This document shows positions 26,897 through 34,846 of a stretch of 64,000 nucleotides of DNA, piece by piece. The stretch comes from an uncultured Clostridium sp. (GTDB lineage: Bacteria > Bacillota > Clostridia > TANB77 > CAG-508). The stretch is from contig CAMXJY010000010.1 of the NCBI GenBank assembly GCA_947244325.1, positions 22,915 through 86,914 of the forward strand, written 5' to 3'. Within the stretch, counting starts at the first letter, position 1. The number at the start of each line of letters is the position of its first letter. A program made the position numbers and the translations under genes. The notes beneath the pieces were generated by a model that saw only the letters and a list, made by a program, of their open reading frames with translations, made no database searches and had not been told where the DNA came from.

Positions 26897-28048
26897 ATGA
26901 AAAAAATATCTAAAATATTATTAGCTATTTTAATTTTTAATTTTTTTGTAATAGCTAATGTATTGGCAGTAGAAAAAACAAACATTACAGTTAACGAAAG
27001 AGAAAAATATTCAGTAGCAGTTAATAAAGTAGAATATACAAGTATAGAACAAGCAGGTCTACAATTGAGAGAAGGCCTAAAAAAGAGAAAAAATATAATA
27101 TCAGTAACATTTATAACTAGTACTAAATTAGATGATTCAATATTTAAACAAGTTGTAAATGAGGCAGTAAAACATACAGGAGTTCCTACGGAAGGCGATT
27201 ATATATACTGGCAATGCTCAGAATGGGAAGCAGATTCTGATTATGAATATTTAAATGGAATATATTATTATACTTTAACATATAAATTTTCTTATTATAC
27301 AACTTATGAACAAGAAAAAGAAATGGATATTGAAGTTGCTAATTTATTAAATACTTTAGATTTATCTGGAACAGATTATGAAAAAATAACAAAGATTTAT
27401 AATTATATGTGTAATAATATTGTATATCATTATTCATCAAAAGATGAGCAAATCTATTCATCATATGGTGCATTAATTAATAAAAAAGCAGTTTGTCAAG
27501 GGTTTGCAACATTGTTTTATAGATTAGCTTTAGAAAATAATATAGATGCTAGAGTTATTGCTGGAATAGCAGATGGTGGACCTCATGGATGGAATATAGT
27601 AAAAATAGGAAATGAGTATTATAATATTGATACAACATGGGATGTTAACAATATTGTAAGTGGCTATAAATATTGCATGGTATCTGATAATAATTTTAAA
27701 GATCATAAAAGGGATAATAAATTTTCTACAAATGAATTTTATGCTATTTATCCAATGGGAGTAGAAAATTGTACATTAGACAGTAGTAAAGTTAATGTAG
27801 AAGAGACAGAAATATATAATTTAGCGGATTTAGAATCTGAAATAAGTTCAGAAGTATATATAGAAAATAGTGAAGTAGTAGATGTTGTATTAAAAGATAC
27901 AATTGAGTCAACAAGAATTAATACTGTATGGACTACAATGATTTATTTAGTTAGAGATTTTGATTATTCAAATTTATGGAAAAATATAATATCTGAAGCT
28001 ATAAATTATAATTATATGAGAATAGGGAAAAATGAGAGTGAAGTTTAG
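26897..28048 (+). CDS. Secreted transglutaminase-like protein with a decayed repeat tail
   Basis: A 383-residue protein from the ATG at 26897, chosen for GGGGGAA upstream and because the next residues form a signal peptide almost identical to that of the gene at 21184. The transglutaminase-like domain has Cys200 (KAVCQGFATLFYRLA), His230 (GGPHGWNIVKI) and Asp245 (YYNIDTTWD). The tail keeps only a distorted remnant of the repeat module (TRINTVWTTMIYLVRDFDY, then INYNYMRIGKN). It looks like a paralogue whose repeats were lost by deletion and drift. The catalytic domain appears intact, so it may still be secreted and active without wall-binding. Confidence 0.85.
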   Translation: MKKISKILLAILIFNFFVIANVLAVEKTNITVNEREKYSVAVNKVEYTSIEQAGLQLREGLKKRKNIISVTFITSTKLDDSIFKQVVNEAVKHTGVPTEGDYIYWQCSEWEADSDYEYLNGIYYYTLTYKFSYYTTYEQEKEMDIEVANLLNTLDLSGTDYEKITKIYNYMCNNIVYHYSSKDEQIYSSYGALINKKAVCQGFATLFYRLALENNIDARVIAGIADGGPHGWNIVKIGNEYYNIDTTWDVNNIVSGYKYCMVSDNNFKDHKRDNKFSTNEFYAIYPMGVENCTLDSSKVNVEETEIYNLADLESEISSEVYIENSEVVDVVLKDTIESTRINTVWTTMIYLVRDFDYSNLWKNIISEAINYNYMRIGKNESEV

Positions 28049-28075
28049 TAAGATATAATAATTTTATAATAGAAA

Positions 28076-28112
28076 AAAAGAAATGCAGTTTGGCTAGAAT
28101 TGCATTTTTTAT
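28076..28112 (+). terminator. Terminator after the short transglutaminase-like gene
   Basis: AAATGCAGTTTGG..AGAATTGCATTTTTT, a stem resembling the one at 26733 but with mismatches, consistent with the two genes being related by duplication. Confidence 0.75.
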
Positions 28113-28113
28113 T

Positions 28114-28165
28114 ATTTATTAGGAAAGTCCTCTGGACTTCCTACTAAATAAAAGTTTGGTAAATT
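28114..28165. repeat. R2 intergenic repeat copy
   Basis: AGGAAAGTCCTCTGG followed by ACTTCCTACTAAATAAAAG. The core palindrome AGGAAAGTCC / GGACTTCCT matches the R2 family (best copies 32371 and 54061). Confidence 0.6.
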
Positions 28166-28267
28166 GTAAAAGTAAAAATAAACATGTATAAAGTTTAGTC
28201 AAGTAAAAAGTTAAATGCAATACTGTAAAGTAAATGTAACTTGTATGCTAACATTTTAAAAAAGTTG

Positions 28268-28296
28268 TTGACTAATAAATAAAATGATGCTATTAT
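28268..28296 (+). promoter_or_regulatory. Promoter of the DUF4160/DUF2442 pair
   Basis: TTGACT at 28268-28273, a 17-base spacer and TATTAT at 28291-28296. The leader to 28432 includes a small GGCG-TTT-CGCC hairpin at 28337-28349. The rest of 28166-28431 holds nothing else recognisable. Confidence 0.6.
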
Positions 28297-28431
28297 ATAT
28301 AAAATTTAAAATAATTTTATTCAAATTTAATTCTTATGGCGTTTCGCCAAGTTTTCAAAAAATATTAATAAACTAAAAAATATCGTGTTGAAAAAATAAA
28401 AAATATATGCTAAGATGAAGGAGGTGAGAGA

Positions 28432-28701
28432 TTGCCTATAATATCACAATTTTATGGTATAATAATTAGAATATTTTATAAGGATGTTCAAAAACATCAT
28501 GGAGCACATGTACATGTTGAATATAATGAATATTCAGCAGTATATTCAATAAATTCCATAGAAATTATTGATGGAGATATGCCACCAAAACAAAATAGAA
28601 TGGTTACTGCATGGATGGAAATACATAAAGACGAATTAGTAGCACTTTGGAAGATATCTCAACATGATGGAGAATTTTTTAGAATAGATCCTTTAAAATA
28701 G
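28432..28701 (+). CDS. DUF4160 domain protein
   Basis: An 89-residue protein. ISQFYGIIIRIFYKDVQKHHGAHVHVEYNEYSAVYSI is the DUF4160 signature (a compact beta-rich protein with HxxxHVHV), and DGDMPPKQNRMVTAWMEIHKDEL completes it. Function is unknown. DUF4160 genes are habitually next to DUF2442 genes, as here, which has led to suggestions that the pair is a toxin-antitoxin-like unit. The TTG start follows GGAGGTGAG. Confidence 0.85.
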   Translation: MPIISQFYGIIIRIFYKDVQKHHGAHVHVEYNEYSAVYSINSIEIIDGDMPPKQNRMVTAWMEIHKDELVALWKISQHDGEFFRIDPLK

Positions 28702-28714
28702 AAAGGGGAAATTT

Positions 28715-28963
28715 ATGATACCACCAAGACCTAAGAATGTAGAAGCTTTAGAAGATTATAAATTAAAAGTTTTATTTGATAATGGTGAAGAAAAAATATA
28801 TGATATGAAAAAAAATCTAAAGGAAAACTTTTATAAAAATTTGAATAATAAAGATTATTTTAAAACTGTAAAAATATCAGGTATTACTTTAGAATGGAAA
28901 GATGGAGAAGATATTGATCCAGACGAATTATATAATAATAGTAAACTTCAGACAAAATATTAA
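28715..28963 (+). CDS. DUF2442 domain protein
   Basis: An 82-residue protein. PRPKNVEALEDYKLKVLFDNGEEKIYDM and VKISGITLEWKDGEDIDPDELY are the DUF2442 hallmarks. Function is unknown; characterised examples are rare. It lies 13 bases after DUF4160 with AAAGGGG upstream, so the two are co-translated from one transcript. A terminator follows. A truncated homologue is at 29814, on the other side of the coiled-coil gene. Confidence 0.87.
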   Translation: MIPPRPKNVEALEDYKLKVLFDNGEEKIYDMKKNLKENFYKNLNNKDYFKTVKISGITLEWKDGEDIDPDELYNNSKLQTKY

Positions 28964-28983
28964 TATAAAATTATTTTAAATTA

Positions 28984-29028
28984 GCACATCTTATTTCCTA
29001 TATTTTGGAAATAGGATGTATTTTTTTT
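28984..29028 (+). terminator. Terminator after DUF2442
   Basis: Stem ACATCTTATTTCC / GGAAATAGGATGT with a TATATTTT loop and an eight-T run. Confidence 0.88.
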
Positions 29029-29110
29029 GAAAAAAGTAGCGAAAAGCTGCGAAATTTGACATAAAAATAAAAAGTGATATAATTTAACAAAAAATAGTAG
29101 GGGTAAGATT

Positions 29111-29785
29111 ATGGAATTAAATGGGGAAAATAATGTTAGTGCAATTGAAGATAAAGAGAAGAAAAAATTATTCTGGAAAGATAAGAAAAATATTGCAATA
29201 ATAATTTTAGTATTTTTATTATTATTTGCGATTTTTTCAATATCAAATTCAGATGTGAGTTCATTAAACAATAAGATTTCAGAGCTTTCAAATCAAATTG
29301 TAGAATTAGAAGAAAAAAATAATAATTTGGAAATTAAAATAAGTGAGAGTAAAAATCAGGAAAATAGCCAAATTGAAGAATTACAAAAAAATATTACAGA
29401 AAAAGAAACTCATATTAAAAATATTGAAAATGCATTAAATAATTTAACGTCTGAAAAAGTTACATTACAAAATCAAGTAAGTGAATTGACATCACAGAAG
29501 CAGTCTTTAGAAGGACAAGTAACAAGTTTAACTAATGAGAAACAAGAATTAGAAAAGAAAGTTAGTGTACAAACTACTACTTCAACAACAACTACAAAAT
29601 CATCATCAAATTCCTCTAGTGCAGTAGCTTCATCACAAGCTAATTCATATACAGTATATGTGACTAAAACAGGAGATAAATATCATACAGGTGGATGTAG
29701 CTATTTAAGACAAAGTAAAATTTCTAAAGATAAAAATTCAGCAATTTCACAAGGATATACTCCATGTAGTAGATGTAATCCATAA
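29111..29785 (+). CDS. Membrane-anchored coiled-coil protein with C-terminal Cys-rich domain
   Basis: A 224-residue protein. Residues 1-29 are charged and cytoplasmic, 30-47 form a transmembrane helix (NIAIIILVFLLLFAIFSIS). Residues about 52-152 are a long coiled coil of Asn/Gln/Glu/Leu heptads, followed by a Ser/Thr linker. The last approximately 45 residues are a small domain (YVTKTGDKYHTGGCSYLRQSK, then GYTPCSRCNP) with His and three Cys that may bind metal. This C-terminal domain is often attached to secreted clostridial proteins and nucleases; its role is unknown. GGGGTAAG precedes the ATG. Confidence 0.75.
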   Translation: MELNGENNVSAIEDKEKKKLFWKDKKNIAIIILVFLLLFAIFSISNSDVSSLNNKISELSNQIVELEEKNNNLEIKISESKNQENSQIEELQKNITEKETHIKNIENALNNLTSEKVTLQNQVSELTSQKQSLEGQVTSLTNEKQELEKKVSVQTTTSTTTTKSSSNSSSAVASSQANSYTVYVTKTGDKYHTGGCSYLRQSKISKDKNSAISQGYTPCSRCNP

Positions 29786-29813
29786 TGTAAAAATAAAAGG
29801 ATTGGAGTAAATT

Positions 29814-29900
29814 GTGAGACCAAGAGCAGTAAAAGTAGAGCCAAAAGAAAATTATACAATTTTAGTAGAGTTTGATAATGGAGAGATAAAATTATTTTAA
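29814..29900 (+). pseudogene. Truncated DUF2442 remnant
   Basis: GTG-started 28-codon reading frame RPRAVKVEPKENYTILVEFDNGEIKLF. It aligns with the first approximately 28 residues of the intact DUF2442 protein at 28715 (PPRPKNVEALEDYKLKVLFDNGEEKIYDM) and then stops. AAAGGATTGGAG upstream keeps a ribosome-binding site, so a short peptide could still be made. It is probably the 5' relic of a second DUF2442 gene. Confidence 0.7.
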
Positions 29901-29907
29901 ATTAAAG

Positions 29908-29948
29908 AAAAAAAGATTTGAGCTAAATTAAAAACTCAAATCTTTTTA
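29908..29948. terminator. Bidirectional terminator before the fic gene end
   Basis: AAAAAGATTTGAG / CTCAAATCTTTTT with an A-rich loop; A's on the left and T's on the right suit both directions. It separates the DUF2442 remnant from the leftward fic gene. Confidence 0.8.
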
Positions 29949-29963
29949 TATTTTTTATTATAT

Positions 29964-30617
29964 TTATCTTCCATCATCATCATTTCTATTTTGAGAAGTA
30001 GTATTTAATGTGTTTTGAAGAGCTTCTATATTTTTAGAAATACCAGAAACCATAGCTTTATGTATTAAAAAGTTTAGATGTTGTGGTTCTGGTGAAAATT
30101 CTTCTGGTATAGCAGCTAAAACAAATTTATCACGAATACTAAATCTAGTTATTTTTCCATCTGCATTAGTTTTTCTTGAAAGTTCATCTAAAAGGCAAGA
30201 TAGGTCAAGAGGAAATCCATGTTCTTTAGAAAACTTTGAAGCAAATGTTAAAGTAGTTCTAGTGTTGCCATCTCTAAAAGAATGTACAAGCCAAAATTGT
30301 GCTAATTGCTTTGTAAATTCCATAGACTTTTCTTCTAAAGGTAAAGCATCCCAATCTGTATTATTCATTTTATTTAAAACAGCTTCTAATTTTTGTGGAA
30401 TATCTTGTGATTCTGCATAATTAAGGCTAAGTCCAGGAAGGACAACTTCTTCTTTCACTATAGGCACACTTCTAAATTCTCCAGCCCAATCAAATATATC
30501 TTCAAAAATATGTTTATGAACAGACTTTATGAAATCTATATCAAATTTTGTTCTAAAAGTTTTATCTATGTTAAGAAATTTTGAAAAAGTTATGTCAGCT
30601 TCAGCTTGATTTAACAT
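29964..30617 (-). CDS. Fic family protein with a 5' frameshift
   Basis: A 217-residue reading frame. The Fic core is clear: IDFIKSVHKHIFEDIFDWAGEFRSVPI and the active-site motif HSFRDGNTRT (catalytic His112). Fic enzymes usually transfer AMP to target proteins. The frame continues open upstream of the ATG as GILKNKLRINDYD, the normal Fic N-terminus. The matching beginning MKDPYINQD, starting at 30684, is in another frame that stops after 14 codons. The break is at about 30655-30660 and is explained by a 2-base deletion. The product may be lost or reinitiated at 30617. Confidence 0.82.
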   Translation of the reverse strand: MLNQAEADITFSKFLNIDKTFRTKFDIDFIKSVHKHIFEDIFDWAGEFRSVPIVKEEVVLPGLSLNYAESQDIPQKLEAVLNKMNNTDWDALPLEEKSMEFTKQLAQFWLVHSFRDGNTRTTLTFASKFSKEHGFPLDLSCLLDELSRKTNADGKITRFSIRDKFVLAAIPEEFSPEPQHLNFLIHKAMVSGISKNIEALQNTLNTTSQNRNDDDGR

Positions 30618-30683
30618 ATCATAGTCATTAATTCTTAATTTATTTTTTAAAATTCCGATCTTGATTAATATATGGATCTTTCA

Positions 30684-30884
30684 TTAAATATCACCATCCT
30701 TTTTGTATAGATTGATGATTTTTTTTTGAACATCTTCTAATTCAGTAATTCCATCAATATATTCTTTTACTATATTTAATGTTTGATTACTTGGAATATC
30801 TGCACCTGATATTGATATTGCAAGTGCTGTTTTCACAAATTCTTTTCTTTGCTCACGAGTTGTATTTTTTATTGATAAATCCAT
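30684..30884 (-). CDS. VbhA-like antitoxin candidate partner of Fic
   Basis: A 66-residue acidic/helical protein: SIKNTTREQRKEFVKTALAISISGADIP, then TLNIVKEYIDGITELEDVQKKII. Its stop and the original fic start overlap as TAATG, the tight coupling seen in Fic toxin-antitoxin operons. Family antitoxins block Fic with an (S/T)xxxE(G/N) helix; the corresponding Glu is not evident here (SISGAD), so inhibition may differ. AAGGAGA precedes the ATG. Identity is inferred from size, position and general pattern. Confidence 0.65.
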   Translation of the reverse strand: MDLSIKNTTREQRKEFVKTALAISISGADIPSNQTLNIVKEYIDGITELEDVQKKIINLYKKDGDI

Positions 30885-31009
30885 GATTTATTCTCCTTTT
30901 TTAGTATATGTATATTATAGCATTTATAAGCTTATAAATCAAATAGCTAAGTTTTATTTCATAGTAGTAGTGTAATTAAAAATGTAAATACAATTATATG
31001 ATAAATAAA

Positions 31010-32335
31010 TTACTTTAATAAATAACTAACAATTGCATGACTATCTAAATTATCATGCATAACAATATCATTAATGCAAAGATTATATTCAACATTAAAA
31101 TCATTTCTATTAAGTAAAACTATAGCAATACTAGTATCAGGATTTTTGAAAGCAGTTACTTCAATATTATTAGTAAATTTACTAAATGCAATTCGTTTAG
31201 CTCCAGGATAGATATATTTACTAAAATGACCAATATAGTAAAACGTTAAATTTTTTATATAATCATTATTTTCTTTATTAATCATAATAGGACTATTACA
31301 ATAATTTAATTTATGATTTGGACCGCCTTTATTATCTAAAACCATATTCCAATCAATATAAGCGTTAATTCCACTATTTAAATCTCCTAAGATATCATGA
31401 CCATATATTTCAGCATTTTTAACTTCATCATTTGGATTAAATTTTGAATATCCAGTACATCCTTCTGTATGGATTAATAACTTTCCAGGAAATGCATCAT
31501 GTGTTAAAGATATGTTTTCAAAATGATCTCCAGTATACCAGTGGAAAGCAATTCCAGAGATTGCTTCGAGTGCTTGATTATTATTTAATTCTTGCATAGC
31601 TCTTGTAAATAATTTTTCTTTGTTATGATCCCATATTAGAATTTTAGTATTTATATTATTTGTTTTAAAAGTAGGGAATAAGTAATTTATAGCAAAGTTT
31701 GCTTCTTCTTTAGCTGAATATAAACAAGATTCCCAAATTTGCAAAGCATTGGGTTCGTTTTGAACAGTTATATAATTAATATTGATACCTTCATTTTTAT
31801 AGAAGTTAATATATTTTACTAAGTAGTTTGCAAAAGTTTGATTATATTTTTCTAAAAGTTTTCCTCCTAAAACTAACATTTTATTAGATTTCATGAATTT
31901 TGGAGGACTCCATGGGGAAGCTAAGAACTGGATGTTAGAATTTAACTTTTGTGCAGACTGTACTATTTGTATAATGTAATCTTTATCTTTTTCAATACTA
32001 AAATCTGATAAATCAGGTTTATTTGAATAAGAATAAGAGTTTAAAGAAAAATCTGAACTTCCTATAGGAAGTCTTCCTACAGAATAGTTTAAGCCATCTT
32101 TAGAAAAATATTCTTTTATAACTTTTTCTTGTTTTTCAGATGGTAATTTTTTTATAGAAATTCCAGTTGCTTCTGTAAAAGCTCCACCAAATCCAAGTAT
32201 AGTTTGATATGTGATTTCTGGATATATATTAATGATTTGATTTTCTAATTTTTCTTGATATGCTTTAGATTTCACTTTTGTTTCATGAAAAAACATATTT
32301 CTTTTATAATTTGTTTCTATTTTTTTTATTTCCAT
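31010..32335 (-). CDS. Glycoside hydrolase family 30
   Basis: A 441-residue protein without a signal peptide, so probably cytoplasmic. ILGFGGAFTEATG begins the GH30 (beta/alpha)8 barrel; FLASPWSPPKFMKSN follows. The acid/base Glu194 lies in ITVQNEPNALQIWESC and the nucleophile Glu291 in LIHTEGCTGY. The C-terminal approximately 60 residues form the usual beta side domain. GH30 includes glucosylceramidases, beta-1,6-glucanases and xylanases; the PWSPP and QNEP context favours the glucosylceramidase/beta-glucosidase side. Its substrate here may be an imported oligosaccharide or plant/host glycoside. AGGAGA precedes the ATG. Confidence 0.9.
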   Translation of the reverse strand: MEIKKIETNYKRNMFFHETKVKSKAYQEKLENQIINIYPEITYQTILGFGGAFTEATGISIKKLPSEKQEKVIKEYFSKDGLNYSVGRLPIGSSDFSLNSYSYSNKPDLSDFSIEKDKDYIIQIVQSAQKLNSNIQFLASPWSPPKFMKSNKMLVLGGKLLEKYNQTFANYLVKYINFYKNEGININYITVQNEPNALQIWESCLYSAKEEANFAINYLFPTFKTNNINTKILIWDHNKEKLFTRAMQELNNNQALEAISGIAFHWYTGDHFENISLTHDAFPGKLLIHTEGCTGYSKFNPNDEVKNAEIYGHDILGDLNSGINAYIDWNMVLDNKGGPNHKLNYCNSPIMINKENNDYIKNLTFYYIGHFSKYIYPGAKRIAFSKFTNNIEVTAFKNPDTSIAIVLLNRNDFNVEYNLCINDIVMHDNLDSHAIVSYLLK

Positions 32336-32370
32336 AAAATCTCCTAACTAATTAGTAAATAATTAATTTT

Positions 32371-32430
32371 CTATTTTATAGGAAAATGCTTTACACTTTC
32401 TATAAAATAAAGACTTCACTAATATTTGCA
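32371..32430. repeat. R2 intergenic repeat copy
   Basis: CTATTTTATAGGAAAATGC-TTTAC-ACTTTCTATAAAATAAAG, then ACTTCACTAATATTTGCA. It nearly matches the copy at 54061 over about 60 bases, including the non-palindromic CTAATATTTG tail. Confidence 0.8.
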
Positions 32431-32698
32431 ATTATTATGTTTTTAAAAATAATATAATATTTTATATTATATAAAATATTATATTATAAACTTTATATAA
32501 TATAAATTAATTATTTATTAATTTTGTATAAAAGTTTAACAATTACGTGGACAATTCAGTAAAGTTTTGTATTTTTTTCATATTAAATATCGTCCACTAT
32601 TGTTATTTTAACTTGAATTTAATTATTATGTATAATAAAATATGTTCTGGTTCACAAAAACAATCATAATATTAAATATAATAAAATGGGGGAAAGAA
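32431..32698. other. Non-coding interval before mntP
   Basis: Very A+T-rich, with overlapping TATATTATATAAAATATTATATTATA palindromic stretches around 32458-32510. GTCCACTATTGTT at about 32593 is the same string that follows the R2 repeat at 54119, suggesting a displaced right part of the repeat. No gene, riboswitch or clear promoter could be assigned. Confidence 0.4.
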
Positions 32699-33268
32699 AT
32701 GGGAATATTTGAGATTATTTTTATTGGAATTGGACTTGCAATGGATGCATTTGCTGTTTCTGTTTGCAAAGGGCTATCGATGAAGAAAATGGATTGGAAA
32801 AAAGCAGGTATAATAGGATTATATTTTGGGGGATTTCAGGCTTTAATGCCAGCAGTTGGTTTCTTTTTAGGTGTTGGATTTGAAAATAAAATAAAAAGTA
32901 TAGACCATTGGATAGCTTTTATTTTATTAGCGTTATTAGGTATTAATATGATAAAAGATGCAATTAGTGAAGATGACGAAAAAGAAGAGGATGACAAGAC
33001 AGATTTTAAAACAATGATTGTTTTAGCAATAGCAACAAGTATTGATGCTTTAGCAGTTGGAATTACATTTGCGTTTTTGAGTGTTAATATACTTTTAGCT
33101 ATTAGTGTAATAGGAATAATTACATTTGTTATTTCTACTATAGGTGTTAAAATAGGTAATGTATTTGGAGATAAGTATGAGAAAAAAGCTGAAATTGCAG
33201 GTGGAGTTATTTTGATTTTAATGGGAGTAAATATACTATTAGAACATTTAGAAATTTTAATATTTTAA
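32699..33268 (+). CDS. mntP: Manganese efflux pump MntP
   Basis: A 189-residue protein from the ATG at 32699, chosen because GGGGGAAAG precedes it; an upstream in-frame ATG at 32642 lacks a site. It has six transmembrane helices in two homologous halves: [17 protein letters not shown] and [16 protein letters not shown] each carry the conserved membrane Asp, and an acidic cytoplasmic loop ([10 protein letters not shown]) lies between. MntP exports Mn2+. No yybP-ykoY riboswitch was recognised upstream. Confidence 0.93.
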   Translation: MGIFEIIFIGIGLAMDAFAVSVCKGLSMKKMDWKKAGIIGLYFGGFQALMPAVGFFLGVGFENKIKSIDHWIAFILLALLGINMIKDAISEDDEKEEDDKTDFKTMIVLAIATSIDALAVGITFAFLSVNILLAISVIGIITFVISTIGVKIGNVFGDKYEKKAEIAGGVILILMGVNILLEHLEILIF

Positions 33269-33367
33269 TACGGTATATCATAAACATTGATTTTTAGCTG
33301 ATTTTATGCTATAATAATAACGTTGCGTTTTGTAAAATCATTTCAAGAAAAGAAAAGGAGGAATACT

Positions 33368-34054
33368 ATGAGTAGTATACCAAAACGTGATCTTGGAGTT
33401 GTTATAGGGCGGTTTTGCCCAATAACTTTAGGTCACATGACGCTTTTTGACACAAGTCTTTCATTCTGCAGAAGAACTTTTATAATTGTGGGATCTGCAC
33501 AAGAGAGAGGTACTCTTCGTAATCCATTTCCCGTTGAAACACGAATTAAGTTAATACGGGAGGCATATCCTGAGGAATCAGAAAGTAGTTTGCTTATTGG
33601 CGGATTAAATGATATGACGAACGAGCTGGACATCAATGTGGACTGGGGAAAATATCTTAAAGAAAATGTTGAGAATAAATTCAGTAAGTTTGCAAGTCTC
33701 ATGATATACGGCAATGACGAATACAGGAGTAAATGGTTTTCTGCTGAGGATATAAAAGATACGGACGAATACATTATTGCAAGGAGCAGACTGCCGATTT
33801 CGGCGACGATGGTACGCGGATTTCTGACAATAGATGACGAAAGGAGCTGGCAGAAATGCTCAGCTGAGCTCATTCACTATCTGTACAAAGAACTCCGTGA
33901 GGAATTGATGTCGGTACCTGTATATAAAGAAATTTATGATCAGGTTCGGCGCAGCAAGGTTATGGATCTTGATACCTTTATGAAGGTTTATAAAAGGTAT
34001 GAGGCTGAGGACAGAAAAAAGAAGCTTGAAAAATTGAATCAATTGAAGAAATGA
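33368..34054 (+). CDS. NadR-like nicotinamide-nucleotide adenylyltransferase
   Basis: A 228-residue protein from the ATG at 33368 with AAGGAGG upstream. DLGVVIGRFCPITLGHMTLFDTS holds the nucleotidyltransferase (T/H)xGH motif, and RLPISATMVRGFL the ISxTxVR motif. It matches the adenylyltransferase part of NadR/NMNAT proteins; no ribosylnicotinamide kinase domain follows, but a basic helical tail does. Base composition is visibly more G+C-rich than the flanks (for example GGGCGGTTTTGCCC and GGCGACGATGGTACGCGG), a sign of transfer, perhaps from a phage or another Firmicute. Confidence 0.8.
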   Translation: MSSIPKRDLGVVIGRFCPITLGHMTLFDTSLSFCRRTFIIVGSAQERGTLRNPFPVETRIKLIREAYPEESESSLLIGGLNDMTNELDINVDWGKYLKENVENKFSKFASLMIYGNDEYRSKWFSAEDIKDTDEYIIARSRLPISATMVRGFLTIDDERSWQKCSAELIHYLYKELREELMSVPVYKEIYDQVRRSKVMDLDTFMKVYKRYEAEDRKKKLEKLNQLKK

Positions 34055-34122
34055 GAAAATAATTCAGTTTTTACATGGGACTTCTCATGCATGTAACTGA
34101 AATTCCGTGTGAGGTAGACAAT

Positions 34123-34449
34123 ATGGTATTTAAGATAGTTGCATTAGCAATCAGTATCAGTTTGGCAGGTATTGGCATTTATGCTATAATTCGCAATGCG
34201 GCAATAGACTGTATAGGCGAATTGAAGTATATGAAGAGAGAATCTGTTAAAAGAAGGGAAATGCTAAAAGAGGCACAGGCGAGAAAGAGTGCTTATGAGC
34301 AAACGCAGCAGTATATGGCTGAATATGTAGACCTTCTTAAGGCAGAAGATGAATGCATTGCGAAGCTTGAGGAAAGAATCAAGCATCATTGGGGATGGAA
34401 AATTTTAAAGCCCAATAAAAAATATGTCTCAAGATTTGATTTTCTTTAA
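34123..34449 (+). CDS. Small membrane-anchored hypothetical protein
   Basis: A 108-residue protein from the ATG at 34123, preceded by GTGAGGT. An N-terminal transmembrane helix (FKIVALAISISLAGIGIYAII) is followed by a charged helical region (KYMKRESVKRREMLKEAQARK ... EDECIAKLEERIKHHW). I do not recognise the family. It shares the raised G+C content of the preceding gene and lies 68 bases after it, so the two probably arrived together. Confidence 0.6.
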   Translation: MVFKIVALAISISLAGIGIYAIIRNAAIDCIGELKYMKRESVKRREMLKEAQARKSAYEQTQQYMAEYVDLLKAEDECIAKLEERIKHHWGWKILKPNKKYVSRFDFL

Positions 34450-34485
34450 GCTACATTGACATTTGGCGGAAAGAGGAGAGCACTA

Positions 34486-34520
34486 ACTTTAGAAATAAGG
34501 TTAGTGCTTTCTTCTTTTAT
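34486..34520 (+). terminator. Terminator after the hypothetical membrane protein
   Basis: GAGCACTAAC / GTTAGTGC stem with a 12-base loop, then TTTCTTCTTTT. Confidence 0.8.
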
Positions 34521-34604
34521 AGAAATTACAGTAATAAATTCTATATTCTTGTTAAGAAATATAAATTTTAAGCTATTTATATTGATTGACAGATTTACTA
34601 AAAT

Positions 34605-34790
34605 GTGCAAAAGCGGATCCAGTGTACTATATGGATATTTGCGATTGCCATGGTAATCAAGGTTGCGCTTGAAAATCGTGTTCAAATACCAAAAATACTT
34701 CCAGTATTATGGTGGACAGATATGATTTTAATGAATTTTTCAGTTATGTATTTAGTAATTAAATATCTGAAAATAGGCAACAGGAAATGA
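34605..34790 (+). CDS. Doubtful small two-helix reading frame
   Basis: A 61-codon frame with two hydrophobic stretches (TIWIFAIAMVIKVAL and LWWTDMILMNFSVMYLVI). It starts at GTG with no convincing ribosome-binding site, and another frame is open through part of the same DNA. It may be a real tiny membrane protein or the remnant of a larger gene from the G+C-richer island. Confidence 0.25.
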   Translation: MQKRIQCTIWIFAIAMVIKVALENRVQIPKILPVLWWTDMILMNFSVMYLVIKYLKIGNRK

Positions 34791-34812
34791 ACAGATCCGA
34801 AATGCAGGTGAA

Positions 34813-34846
34813 AAGCAGGGAAGGAGAGAGTCTCCCTGTTTTTTGC
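34813..34846 (+). terminator. Terminator at the end of the G+C-richer island
   Basis: AGCAGGGA..GAG / TCTCCCTG followed by TTTTTTGCT. Confidence 0.75.

Noticed and set aside
28388..28416. TTGAAA-17-TAAGAT as promoter of the DUF4160 gene
   Set aside because: The transcript would begin within or after the GGAGGTGAG ribosome-binding site, so the promoter at 28268 is preferred.
33433..33873. A 146-codon leftward frame within the NadR-like gene
   Set aside because: The rightward frame has the (T/H)xGH and ISxTxVR motifs and a strong ribosome-binding site; the antisense frame has neither.
34456..34656. A 66-codon rightward frame
   Set aside because: It runs through the terminator hairpin at 34486 and has no ribosome-binding site.
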